The notes beneath the pieces are model-generated. The model saw nothing but the letters and a program-made list of their open reading frames with translations. It had not been told where the DNA came from and ran no database searches. A stretch of DNA of 10,064 nt from Candidatus Aminicenantota bacterium (GTDB lineage Bacteria > Acidobacteriota > Aminicenantia > UBA2199), in contig JAUWNT010000077.1 in the NCBI GenBank assembly GCA_030612495.1, positions 1-10,064 on the forward strand, in the 5' to 3' direction. Below, piece by piece: positions 1-5,900 of this stretch (its first letter is position 1; each line of letters begins with the position of its first letter). The position numbers were made by a program, and so were the translations under genes.

Positions 1-27
1 ATATATTTGTGTTTTTATAGCATCAGA

Positions 28-73
28 AGTTGACAACTAAGTTAAAATGTGTTAAAAAAAGCTAATTGATTAG
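28..73. promoter_or_regulatory. Possible control region of groES (promoter-like box and two palindromes)
   Basis: TTGACA, a perfect -35 consensus, lies at 30-35 inside a perfect 11-bp palindrome, AGTTGACAACT (28-38). A good -10 at the right distance is missing: the best is TTAAAA at 52-57 after a 16-nt spacer, 3 of 6 matches. A second palindrome, CTAAT-TG-ATTAG, occupies 62-73. No CIRCE element (TTAGCACTC-N9-GAGTGCTAA) is present, so HrcA control is not supported. The rest of the leader up to the ribosome site is A/T-rich with nothing recognisable. These are weak signals that may be chance in AT-rich DNA. Confidence 0.25.
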
Positions 74-133
74 GATAAAAAATTGAGTCAAGAGATTAAA
101 ATAAAAAGATTAAAAATATAAAAGGAGGGTGTA

Positions 134-400
134 ATGAAAATACAACCATTAGATGACAGAGTATTAGTTGAACCAGTTGAAGAGGAGGAGAAAAAAAGCT
201 CTCTAATTCTTCCTGATTCTGCTAAAGAAAAACCAATCATTGGAAAAGTAATAGCCGTTGGAACCGATGATGAAATTAAAAAATTGATTAAGGTTGGAGA
301 TAAGGTGATTTTTGGAAAATATGCTGGCGAAGAAATTAAAAATGGAGACAAAAAACAACTTCTTATCTCAAGATCTGATCTTTTCGCAACAGTTAAGTAA
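134..400 (+). CDS. groES: GroES co-chaperonin (10 kDa chaperonin)
   Basis: The product is the heptameric lid that caps the GroEL folding chamber in the cytoplasm. The 88-residue protein begins with the family signature MKIQPLDDRVLVEP. It carries a mobile loop at about 16-33 with the hydrophobic tripeptide L24-I25-L26 that docks on GroEL, followed by PDSAKEKP and GKVIAVG (37-43). It ends with KVGDKVIFGKYAGEE and SDLFATVK. It is shorter than the usual 94-97 residues, because the roof hairpin after AVG is reduced to about ten residues (44-53), and the usual Gly-Gly before the tripeptide is Ser-Ser. The start is fixed by a strong AGGAGGG at 123-129. No groEL follows: the next gene converges and overlaps the last 8 bp. 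A groEL elsewhere, or upstream of the window, must be assumed. The family call is very secure. Confidence 0.96.
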   Translation: MKIQPLDDRVLVEPVEEEEKKSSLILPDSAKEKPIIGKVIAVGTDDEIKKLIKVGDKVIFGKYAGEEIKNGDKKQLLISRSDLFATVK

Positions 401-1106
401 TTCTCTGTCTTAATGCCTCAAAAAGCAGAATAGCCACAGAGGTTGAAACATTCAATGATTCAACCTGCGAGGAATGAGGTATTGAAATTAACTGGTCTGA
501 GTTTTTCTTTAGTAATGGGGATATGCCTTTGTTTTCATTACCAATAATAAGTGCTGTTTTATATTTAAAATCATATTTATAGTATTCTATACCCTCTTTT
601 ATATGTGTACCAATAACCCAGAAGTCGTTTCTTTTTAAAGTATTAATATCATTTATTAGGTTTTTAGATAGAACAATTTTTGCTTTTGTCAGACTGCCTG
701 CTGAGGTTTTTAAAACAGTTTCATTAATAGGAGCTGATTTCCTGCGCGGAATTAATATCCCATCAACAGAAGCTGCGACTGCTGTTCTAACAATTGCACC
801 TAAATTCCCAGTATCATTAATACTATCTAAAATCAAAATCAAACCATTATTCTGCTCGCTTAAGATCTCTTCCAGTTTATAAAAGCGAACAGGAGATATC
901 TCTGCAAATACACCCTGATTACTAGAGTCAGCTTTCCTATCAATTGCATTCTGTGGAACAATTTGAAAAGTTACTCCTTTCTCTTTACACAATTGCTTTA
1001 TAATAGCGACCTTTCTGCCTCTCTTTAAATCACTTATAAAAACATTATTAAGAGAAGCATCGGAACTCAAAACTTCTATTAATGCATTTAATGAATAAAC
1101 TTTCAT
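393..1106 (-). CDS. rlmB: SpoU/TrmH-family RNA 2'-O-methyltransferase, RlmB-like
   Basis: An S-adenosylmethionine-dependent ribose methylase of the knotted SPOUT class. It probably modifies G2251 of 23S rRNA (E. coli numbering), like RlmB. The 237 residues match RlmB length: an N-terminal L30-like substrate-binding domain (about 1-72, ending NQGVFAEI), a linker, then the SpoU domain. The SpoU motifs are visible: motif 1 LDSINDTGNLGAIVRTA (93-109) with Asn101 and Arg107, motif 2 IIGNENKGIS (187-196) with Glu191, and motif 3 IPHSSQVESLNVS (209-221) with Asn219. The ATG overlaps the gltX stop (ATGA) and has no Shine-Dalgarno site, so translation probably depends on coupling. It is the last gene of the minus operon, and its stop lies inside the end of groES. 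The exact nucleotide target (RlmB versus another TrmH subfamily) is inferred from domain layout. Confidence 0.88.
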   Translation of the reverse strand: MKVYSLNALIEVLSSDASLNNVFISDLKRGRKVAIIKQLCKEKGVTFQIVPQNAIDRKADSSNQGVFAEISPVRFYKLEEILSEQNNGLILILDSINDTGNLGAIVRTAVAASVDGILIPRRKSAPINETVLKTSAGSLTKAKIVLSKNLINDINTLKRNDFWVIGTHIKEGIEYYKYDFKYKTALIIGNENKGISPLLKKNSDQLISIPHSSQVESLNVSTSVAILLFEALRQRIT

Positions 1107-2572
1107 TTTAGAAAAGCCATTAACCTATACTTCATGTTTTTTACACAGGGCTCTATATTCAAAGTAGAACCTCTCTCTATTATTGGAATATACTCTTTAA
1201 ACTCAATTCCAGACTCTTTTCCAGTTAAAGCGATTCTCAATGGATGATAAAGCTCTTTCCCCTTAATCTTTGTTTGTACTTGAATCTTTTTTAGAATTTC
1301 AGCAACTTTTGAAAATTCAATTGGCGAATCCAGCACACTTATCTCTTCAAAAAACATAGATACTACTTTGATAGAGGTTTCGGAATCTTTTATTTTCTTT
1401 ATTAGTTCCTTGCTATAATCTATTGAAATGAACTCTTTAAAATCTTCTGATATTTCTGTTAAAAGGTGCTTATAATTACTTAATACTTTTGAAGCCTGAC
1501 CTATCCATTTAAAGGTTTCTATTTCATGGTTAAATTTAATCCCCCTTTTTTCCAAAAATGAAGTCATAACATTGCCAAGCTCTTCATCATTCATAAGTCT
1601 TATGTGCTCTCTATTCATCCATTGTAATTTTTTATAGTCAAAAATTGCAGAAGACTTTGATACTTTATTCAAATCAAAAGCAGAAATTAACTCATGTTTT
1701 AATAAAATTTCTTTTCCATTATCAGGCGACCATCCAAGTAATGCAAGATAATTGAATAATGCTTGCTGGAGGTAGCCATTTTCTCTAAACTGAAAAATAG
1801 AAGTTGAACCATGACGTTTTGAAAGTTTTGTGTTATCAGGTCCCATAACCATTGAAAGATGAGCAAATTCTGGAGGTTTAATGCCAATAGCCTTATATAT
1901 TAAAATCTGCAGTGAAGTGTTTGATAGATGATCTTCACCCCTTATTACAAGATTTATTTTCATCAAAGAATCATCAATAACAACTGAAAAATTATAGGCT
2001 GGTATACCATTTGACCTTACAATTACAGGATCTATTAAAAGGTTTGAATCAATTTTAACATTGCCCCTGATCATATCTTTAAATTCAATATAAATATTTC
2101 TTTGAATTTTAAATCTCACTGCTGCTTTTTCACCCTTTTTTATCCTTATTTTCGACTCTTCAATATCAAGGTTCCTACATTTATCAACATATACAGGAGA
2201 ATTTCCCTGTTTCATTGCTCCTTCTTTCTGTTTTTCCAACTCCTCTTTAGAGCAAAAGCAATAGTATGCTTTATCTTCGGCAATTAATCTCTCAGCATAC
2301 TTTCTATAAACTTCAACTCTTTCAGATTGCCGATATGGACCAAATTTTCCACCTATGTCAGGGCCTTCATCCCACTCAATTCCAATCCATTTCAGATCAT
2401 TTATTAAATTTATCTCATAATCTCTTTTAGAACGCTCTACATCTGTATCTTCAATTCTTAACACAAATGTTCCATTCCCTTTTTTTGAATAAAGAAAATT
2501 AAATAAAGCAGTTCTAACATTCCCAACATGAACAAAGCCTGTTGGTGAAGGAGCAAATCTAACTCTTATCAT
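1103..2572 (-). CDS. gltX: Glutamyl-tRNA synthetase
   Basis: Charges tRNA-Glu with glutamate in the cytoplasm (class I aminoacyl-tRNA synthetase). The 489 residues are full length. The N-terminal Rossmann domain opens with RFAPSPTGFVHVGNVRTAL, where HVGN (15-18) is the HIGH box. LRIEDTD (38-44) follows. A zinc-knuckle-type YCFC (Cys105, Cys107) with Cys132 lies in the connective region. VIRGEDHLSNT (209-219) and the KMSKS-type KLSKRHG (249-255) complete the catalytic core. The helical anticodon-binding region follows, with typical ALTGKESG near the end. An RBS, GAGG (2578-2581), stands 5 nt before the ATG, and tsaD ends 7 nt upstream. The downstream methylase start overlaps its stop. Whether it is discriminating or also charges tRNA-Gln cannot be read from the sequence alone. 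No T-box leader precedes it. Confidence 0.97.
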   Translation of the reverse strand: MIRVRFAPSPTGFVHVGNVRTALFNFLYSKKGNGTFVLRIEDTDVERSKRDYEINLINDLKWIGIEWDEGPDIGGKFGPYRQSERVEVYRKYAERLIAEDKAYYCFCSKEELEKQKEGAMKQGNSPVYVDKCRNLDIEESKIRIKKGEKAAVRFKIQRNIYIEFKDMIRGNVKIDSNLLIDPVIVRSNGIPAYNFSVVIDDSLMKINLVIRGEDHLSNTSLQILIYKAIGIKPPEFAHLSMVMGPDNTKLSKRHGSTSIFQFRENGYLQQALFNYLALLGWSPDNGKEILLKHELISAFDLNKVSKSSAIFDYKKLQWMNREHIRLMNDEELGNVMTSFLEKRGIKFNHEIETFKWIGQASKVLSNYKHLLTEISEDFKEFISIDYSKELIKKIKDSETSIKVVSMFFEEISVLDSPIEFSKVAEILKKIQVQTKIKGKELYHPLRIALTGKESGIEFKEYIPIIERGSTLNIEPCVKNMKYRLMAFLK

Positions 2573-2579
2573 AATAACC

Positions 2580-3617
2580 TCATTTTACCTTTTTTTTATG
2601 CTTAAAAAGAGCACGTGAATAAGAATTTAAAGAGAAATCAAACAGATCAAGGTCTGGAAATTTCATATATTTCTCATATCCCAACCATGCTATCATAGAA
2701 GCATTATCAGTACAATATTGTGAAGAAGGCAAATATAACGTAATATTGCTGTTTTTAAATTCTTTAGTAAATTTTTCTCTTAATAAAGAATTTCTACTTA
2801 CCCCTCCTGCAACAACAACTGATTTTATATCAAAATCTTTAACTGCTGAGCTTGTTTTTTTCAACAGATAATCAATAACAGAATGTAAAAAAGAGGACAT
2901 TAAATCATAAAAAATCTGAGTATTAACTCTAATTCTAAATTCCCTTGAATATTTTAATACAGCTGTCTTATATCCGGAAAAGGAAAAATCATTCGAACCA
3001 TCACTCATTCTTGGGAAGGTAAAAGAAAATCTCTCTTTATTTCCCTGTTTATAAATTCCATCAAATATTGGCCCCCCCGGATAACCAAAATTATAAAATT
3101 TAGCAATCTTATCCAGAACTTCACCCACAGCATCATCCCTTGTTTTGGACAGAACTTCTGTTTCAAACTTTGATGCTTGGTAAAAAATAGATGTATGCCC
3201 ACCTGATACAACAAGAGCAATTAAAGGATATTGAATATCCTGATTATCAATAAATACAGATTCAATATGAGCGTTTATATGATCAACAGGAACAATTGGT
3301 ATTTTCCTTGAAAAAGACAAGCCTTTGGCAAAACAAAGCCCTACAAGTAAAGAACCGATCAAACCCGGGCCCTGGGTTAAAGAAAGCAAATCAATATCAT
3401 TTATATTTAAATTAGACTTTTCCAAAACCTTAAATGTAAGATGATCAATAACCTCATAATGATTTCTAGATGCGATTTCAGGTACAATCCCACCATATTT
3501 TGAATGCAAAGGGATTTGTGATTTTATCTGCTCATTTATCACCCCGTTTTTTTCTCCTCTTTCAACAATTGAAACTGCTGTTTCATCACAGGATGACTCA
3601 ATACCCATTATATACAT
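2580..3617 (-). CDS. tsaD: tRNA N6-adenosine threonylcarbamoyltransferase TsaD
   Basis: Transfers the threonylcarbamoyl group to A37 of ANN-decoding tRNAs (t6A), normally with TsaB and TsaE, using threonylcarbamoyl-AMP from TsaC. At 345 residues it is full length and in the ASKHA fold: MGIESSCDET (4-13), SKYGGIVPEIASRNH (39-53), the metal-binding HINAH (His113, His117), VSGGHT (137-142), GYPGGP (178-183), FSFSGYKTAV (211-220), VAGGVSRN (269-276) and YCTDNASMIAW (301-311) with metal ligand Asp304. The start is uncertain. The ATG at 3617 has no ribosome site; an in-frame ATG three codons later (3608) would begin directly at MGIESS. It sits between pyrE (85 bp upstream) and gltX (7 bp downstream). 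No partner gene (tsaB, tsaE, tsaC) is in the window. Function is highly secure. Confidence 0.97.
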   Translation of the reverse strand: MYIMGIESSCDETAVSIVERGEKNGVINEQIKSQIPLHSKYGGIVPEIASRNHYEVIDHLTFKVLEKSNLNINDIDLLSLTQGPGLIGSLLVGLCFAKGLSFSRKIPIVPVDHINAHIESVFIDNQDIQYPLIALVVSGGHTSIFYQASKFETEVLSKTRDDAVGEVLDKIAKFYNFGYPGGPIFDGIYKQGNKERFSFTFPRMSDGSNDFSFSGYKTAVLKYSREFRIRVNTQIFYDLMSSFLHSVIDYLLKKTSSAVKDFDIKSVVVAGGVSRNSLLREKFTKEFKNSNITLYLPSSQYCTDNASMIAWLGYEKYMKFPDLDLFDFSLNSYSRALFKHKKKVK

Positions 3618-3623
3618 ACATCT

Positions 3624-3652
3624 ATATTATCAAAATTCTCTGAAATTAACAA
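3624..3652 (-). promoter_or_regulatory. Candidate internal promoter ahead of tsaD
   Basis: Read on the minus strand, TTGTTA (3652-3647) and TAATAT (3629-3624) are separated by exactly 17 nt; each matches the sigma-70 consensus in 4 of 6 positions. A transcript would start near 3617, at the proposed tsaD ATG itself, which would make the message leaderless and fit the lack of a Shine-Dalgarno site. The surrounding DNA is AT-rich, so chance matches are common. Confidence 0.3.
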
Positions 3653-3702
3653 ATAATAAGGCTCTAAGCTTGGTTCTTTTTCTATTTAATTTAATCTAAA
3701 AC

Positions 3703-4236
3703 TTAAATCAGATCTCTTTTCTTGAAAATTGAAATAAATCTATATCCAGCAGCTTCGATTTTTTCTCTTGCTCCCTCCTCTCTATCAATAAGTCCCATTA
3801 TAACTTCAATTTTGCAACCTTGAGACTCCACCTGTTTTGCTCCTTTTAGAATTGACGCTCCTGAGGTCACAACATCATCAAAAATTGCCACTCTACCATT
3901 TTTGGGGAAATTGCCTTCTATAGCCTTTCTTGTACCGTATGATTTTTCCTCCTTTCTTATAATAAAAGCAGGAATAGGGTTGTTTTCCAAAAAGCTAAGA
4001 ATAGAAATAGAAGAAACAATTGGATCTGCACCTATTGAGTAACCACCAACAGCATCTACATTAAAATCTTTGAGTATCTTTAAGAACAATTTTCCACACA
4101 AAAAAGCCCCTTCCGGGTCTAATGTAGAAACTCTTGCATCAACATAAAAATCACTGATCTTTCCAGACGAAAGTTTGAATTCTTTTCCTGTTATAACAGA
4201 TTTTTCCAGTAATATCTCTCTTAATCTATTTTTCAT
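3703..4236 (-). CDS. pyrE: Orotate phosphoribosyltransferase
   Basis: Converts orotate and PRPP to orotidine 5'-phosphate, the fifth step of pyrimidine synthesis. The 177 residues form a type I phosphoribosyltransferase, slightly shorter than many PyrE proteins. Visible features: KLSSGKISDFYVDAR (21-35), the orotate/5'-phosphate-side segment common in PyrE; STLDPEGA (37-44); GGYSIGADPI (64-73); the mobile catalytic loop RKEEKSYGTRKAIEG (94-108) with Lys98 and Gly101; and the PRPP-binding motif VAIFDDVVTSGAS (116-128). The ATG overlaps the stop of the GAF gene (ATGA) and has only a poor ribosome site, so the two are probably translationally coupled. No pyrF or other pyr gene is adjacent, and I see no PyrR-type attenuator. 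The C-terminus looks intact. Confidence 0.95.
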   Translation of the reverse strand: MKNRLREILLEKSVITGKEFKLSSGKISDFYVDARVSTLDPEGAFLCGKLFLKILKDFNVDAVGGYSIGADPIVSSISILSFLENNPIPAFIIRKEEKSYGTRKAIEGNFPKNGRVAIFDDVVTSGASILKGAKQVESQGCKIEVIMGLIDREEGAREKIEAAGYRFISIFKKRDLI

Positions 4237-4787
4237 GAAATCTTTACATCTATATCCTCTGGCATCGTCTTTTTTATAAAAGGTGCTAATTTATAGATTG
4301 ATTTCTCAAGAAATTCTACCTCTTTTGAAGTAAAATCCTCTCCTACTTCTGGAAAAGTCACAGCCCTTTTTGATATTTCAATAACTCCAAGTTTTTCATC
4401 ATTTACATAAATTAAAGCCCCGATCATTTTCCATATTGGTTTTATCTTATTATCAGGAGTTGGAATTATTTCGAATACACTTAGATGCCTTTGCGCTTGA
4501 AGATTATTTTCAAGCAAGGGTCTACCTGTTTTAAAAATTCTCGAAGCAATAGCATCATCAGAGCTTACTGGAATCATCCCTGAATCCACAAGAAACGTGG
4601 GACATACAAATAATAATATTGCCTTTTCATCATTTACTATCAATATTGAAACCTCTTCTTCCTTTACATTCAAATTTTCCGTATAAAATGTTGAGATCTC
4701 ATAAATAACATTTTTAAAAGCCTCTTTTGAATCTTTCCTCTCAACTTCTATTTTTAACTTTTCTATCAACAAATTTATATCTTTCAT
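4233..4787 (-). CDS. GAF-domain protein, function unknown
   Basis: A soluble protein of 184 residues with no signal peptide or membrane segment. After an N-terminal helical, charged stretch (1-35) it follows the GAF fold pattern: strand VSILIVNDEKAILLFV (46-61); a middle section with SSDDAIASRIFKTGRPLLENN (75-95), the usual GAF helix and 'returned to strand' region; then MIGALIYVNDEKLGVIEISKR (121-141), the typical paired C-terminal strands; and a final helix ending LEKSIYKLAPFIKK. GAF domains bind small molecules or mediate dimers. No helix-turn-helix, kinase, cyclase or other output domain is present. The cyclic-nucleotide signature NKx(n)FD is not seen. The start is supported by AGGAG at 4793-4797. 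It leads the operon and overlaps pyrE by 4 nt, suggesting a role linked to its neighbours, but no specific function can be given. Confidence 0.8.
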   Translation of the reverse strand: MKDINLLIEKLKIEVERKDSKEAFKNVIYEISTFYTENLNVKEEEVSILIVNDEKAILLFVCPTFLVDSGMIPVSSDDAIASRIFKTGRPLLENNLQAQRHLSVFEIIPTPDNKIKPIWKMIGALIYVNDEKLGVIEISKRAVTFPEVGEDFTSKEVEFLEKSIYKLAPFIKKTMPEDIDVKIS

Positions 4788-4801
4788 TTAAACTCCTAAT
4801 G

Positions 4802-4832
4802 TAATAATAATAATAAATTGATAAAAAAAAAA
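4802..4832. repeat. Short (TAA)5 repeat and A10 tract in the divergent intergenic region
   Basis: Five perfect TAA units run from 4802 to 4816, followed by TTGAT and a run of ten A at 4823-4832. Both lie between the divergent GAF and GT2 genes. They are simple-sequence tracts of a kind prone to slippage; here they would change promoter spacing rather than a reading frame, if the GT2 starts downstream as argued. Confidence 0.7.
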
Positions 4833-4835
4833 CAA
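4807..4835 (-). promoter_or_regulatory. Candidate promoter of the minus-strand operon, built on the (TAA)5 repeat
   Basis: On the minus strand TTGTTT (4835-4830) is followed after 17 nt by TATTAT (4812-4807), a 5-of-6 match to the -10 consensus. The start of transcription would fall about 12-16 nt before the AGGAG of the GAF gene's ribosome site region. The -35 is weak (3 of 6). The repeat creates equivalent -10 copies every three bases, so the exact register cannot be chosen. Offered because a promoter must lie in this short divergent region. Confidence 0.3.
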
Positions 4836-4907
4836 GCCTTTTTACACAAATTAATGCCATTAAAAAGCATATTACAAAGTTTAAGCTATTGTAAAGAATT
4901 TGAAAAT

Positions 4908-5900
4908 ATGTTAAAAAACTCTATGAAAGAAATTTTTATATCTATTATTATCCCGGTATACAACGAGGAAGAAAATGTAACCCCCCTATATAATGAAATT
5001 ATTTCTTCCCTTGAGAAGAAATACAAAGATTTTGAGATTGTTTTTGTAAACGATGGGAGTACTGATAATTCATTTCAAAAATTATTAGGATTAAATAAAA
5101 AAGATAATAGGGTTAAAATTATTAATTTCAGGAAAAATTTCGGTCAAACCTCTGCAATTGCTGCAGGTTTTGATTTTTGCAAGGGAGATATTATCGTCAC
5201 GTTAGATGCTGATTTACAAAATGATCCAGCTGACATTCCTGTTATTATTAGTAAATTATTAGAGGGTTATGATATTGTTAATGGCTGGAGAAAAAACAGG
5301 AAAGATAAACTTCTTACAAGGAAAATACCCTCTTTTTTTGGAAATAGATTAATCTCTTTTATAACTAAAGTTAAACTCCATGATTATGGATGCACTTTAA
5401 GAGGATTCAAAAGAGAGGTTGTAAAAAACCTCACCTTATATGGTGAGATGCACAGGTATATACCTGCAATTGCTTCAAAATTCGGAACTAGATCGATCGA
5501 AATCCCTGTAAATCACAGAAAGAGAAAATTTGGAAAATCAAAATATGGTATAGGGAGGACATTTAGAGTAATACTCGATCTTATATCCATTAAATATTTG
5601 CTCTCCTTTTCTCACAGGCCTCTACAAATTTTTGGTGGTTTGGGCATGTTAATGATAGGAGCCGGATTTTTAACAGGTATTTCCCTGAGTTATGAAAAAT
5701 TTGTTTTAAGACACTCAATAGCTGACAGACCCCTTTTATTTCTTACAATTCTTTTGGTTTTTCTTGGATTCCAGGTCATTACTCTTGGATTAATAGCAGA
5801 AATGCTCACAAAAATATATAATGAGGGGCTTCATCACAACACATATTCAGTAAGAGATAAAATCGGATTCGAAAATGAAAATATTGATGATAGCACCTGA
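4908..5900 (+). CDS. Membrane-anchored family 2 glycosyltransferase (DPM/DPG-synthase-like, polyprenyl-phosphate glycosyltransferase)
   Basis: Probably moves a sugar from a nucleotide donor to a polyprenyl phosphate at the inner face of the membrane. Numbering from the ATG at 4908 (330 residues): SIIIPVYNEEENV (12-24), nucleotide-binding VNDGSTDNS (47-55), the metal-binding LDADLQNDP (99-107), CTLRGFKREVV (162-172), GEMHRYIPAIASKFG (179-193) and HRKRKFGKSKYG (203-214). Two C-terminal membrane helices follow at about 241-260 and 276-299. This is the DPM1/ArnC/GtrB layout. The frame stays open back to a TTG at 4818, but that would add 30 residues unlike the family, with no ribosome site; ATGs at 4854 and 4923 are also possible. 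No start has a good Shine-Dalgarno site, so the 5' end is uncertain. The gene overlaps the next glycosyltransferase by 26 nt. Donor and acceptor are unknown. Confidence 0.92.
   Translation: MLKNSMKEIFISIIIPVYNEEENVTPLYNEIISSLEKKYKDFEIVFVNDGSTDNSFQKLLGLNKKDNRVKIINFRKNFGQTSAIAAGFDFCKGDIIVTLDADLQNDPADIPVIISKLLEGYDIVNGWRKNRKDKLLTRKIPSFFGNRLISFITKVKLHDYGCTLRGFKREVVKNLTLYGEMHRYIPAIASKFGTRSIEIPVNHRKRKFGKSKYGIGRTFRVILDLISIKYLLSFSHRPLQIFGGLGMLMIGAGFLTGISLSYEKFVLRHSIADRPLLFLTILLVFLGFQVITLGLIAEMLTKIYNEGLHHNTYSVRDKIGFENENIDDST

Noticed and set aside
62..73. CTAAT-TG-ATTAG followed on the minus strand by a T-run, as an intrinsic terminator.
   Set aside because: The stem is only 5 bp, nearly all A-T, with a 2-nt loop, too weak to be a credible terminator.
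1..133. A CIRCE/HrcA operator ahead of groES, or the end of an upstream gene.
   Set aside because: No TTAGCACTC/GAGTGCTAA halves are present. Short open frames ending at 33 and 40 are too short to assign to a gene.
88..351. Minus-strand open frame covering most of groES, and other antisense frames such as 7785-8057, 9566-9844, 8427-8615 and 2102-2287.
   Set aside because: They lie wholly inside well-recognised genes on the other strand, have no ribosome sites or known motifs, and read as low-complexity shadow peptides.
2519..2530. HVGN instead of HIGH/HIGG in gltX as a damaged active site.
   Set aside because: Variation at the second and fourth positions of this box is normal in bacterial GluRS, and KLSKRHG and other motifs are intact.
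2573..2579. A T-box leader for gltX.
   Set aside because: tsaD ends only 7 nt upstream, and no T-box-like sequence was noticed inside its end.
3072..3078. A run of seven C (G7 in the coding strand) in tsaD, as a phase-variation or frameshift site.
   Set aside because: It encodes the invariant GYPGGP motif and the frame is intact on both sides; codon choice for Pro-Gly-Gly-Pro explains it.
3653..3702. A hairpin around AAGCTT with a T/A-rich stretch after pyrE, as a terminator splitting the operon.
   Set aside because: The only pairing found is about 5 bp with a bulge and no proper U-tract in the minus-strand direction.
4818..4907. A 30-residue N-terminal extension of the GT2 protein from TTG.
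   Set aside because: It lacks a ribosome site, is lysine/leucine-rich and unlike the family start, and overlaps the A10 tract; a later ATG fits the family length better.
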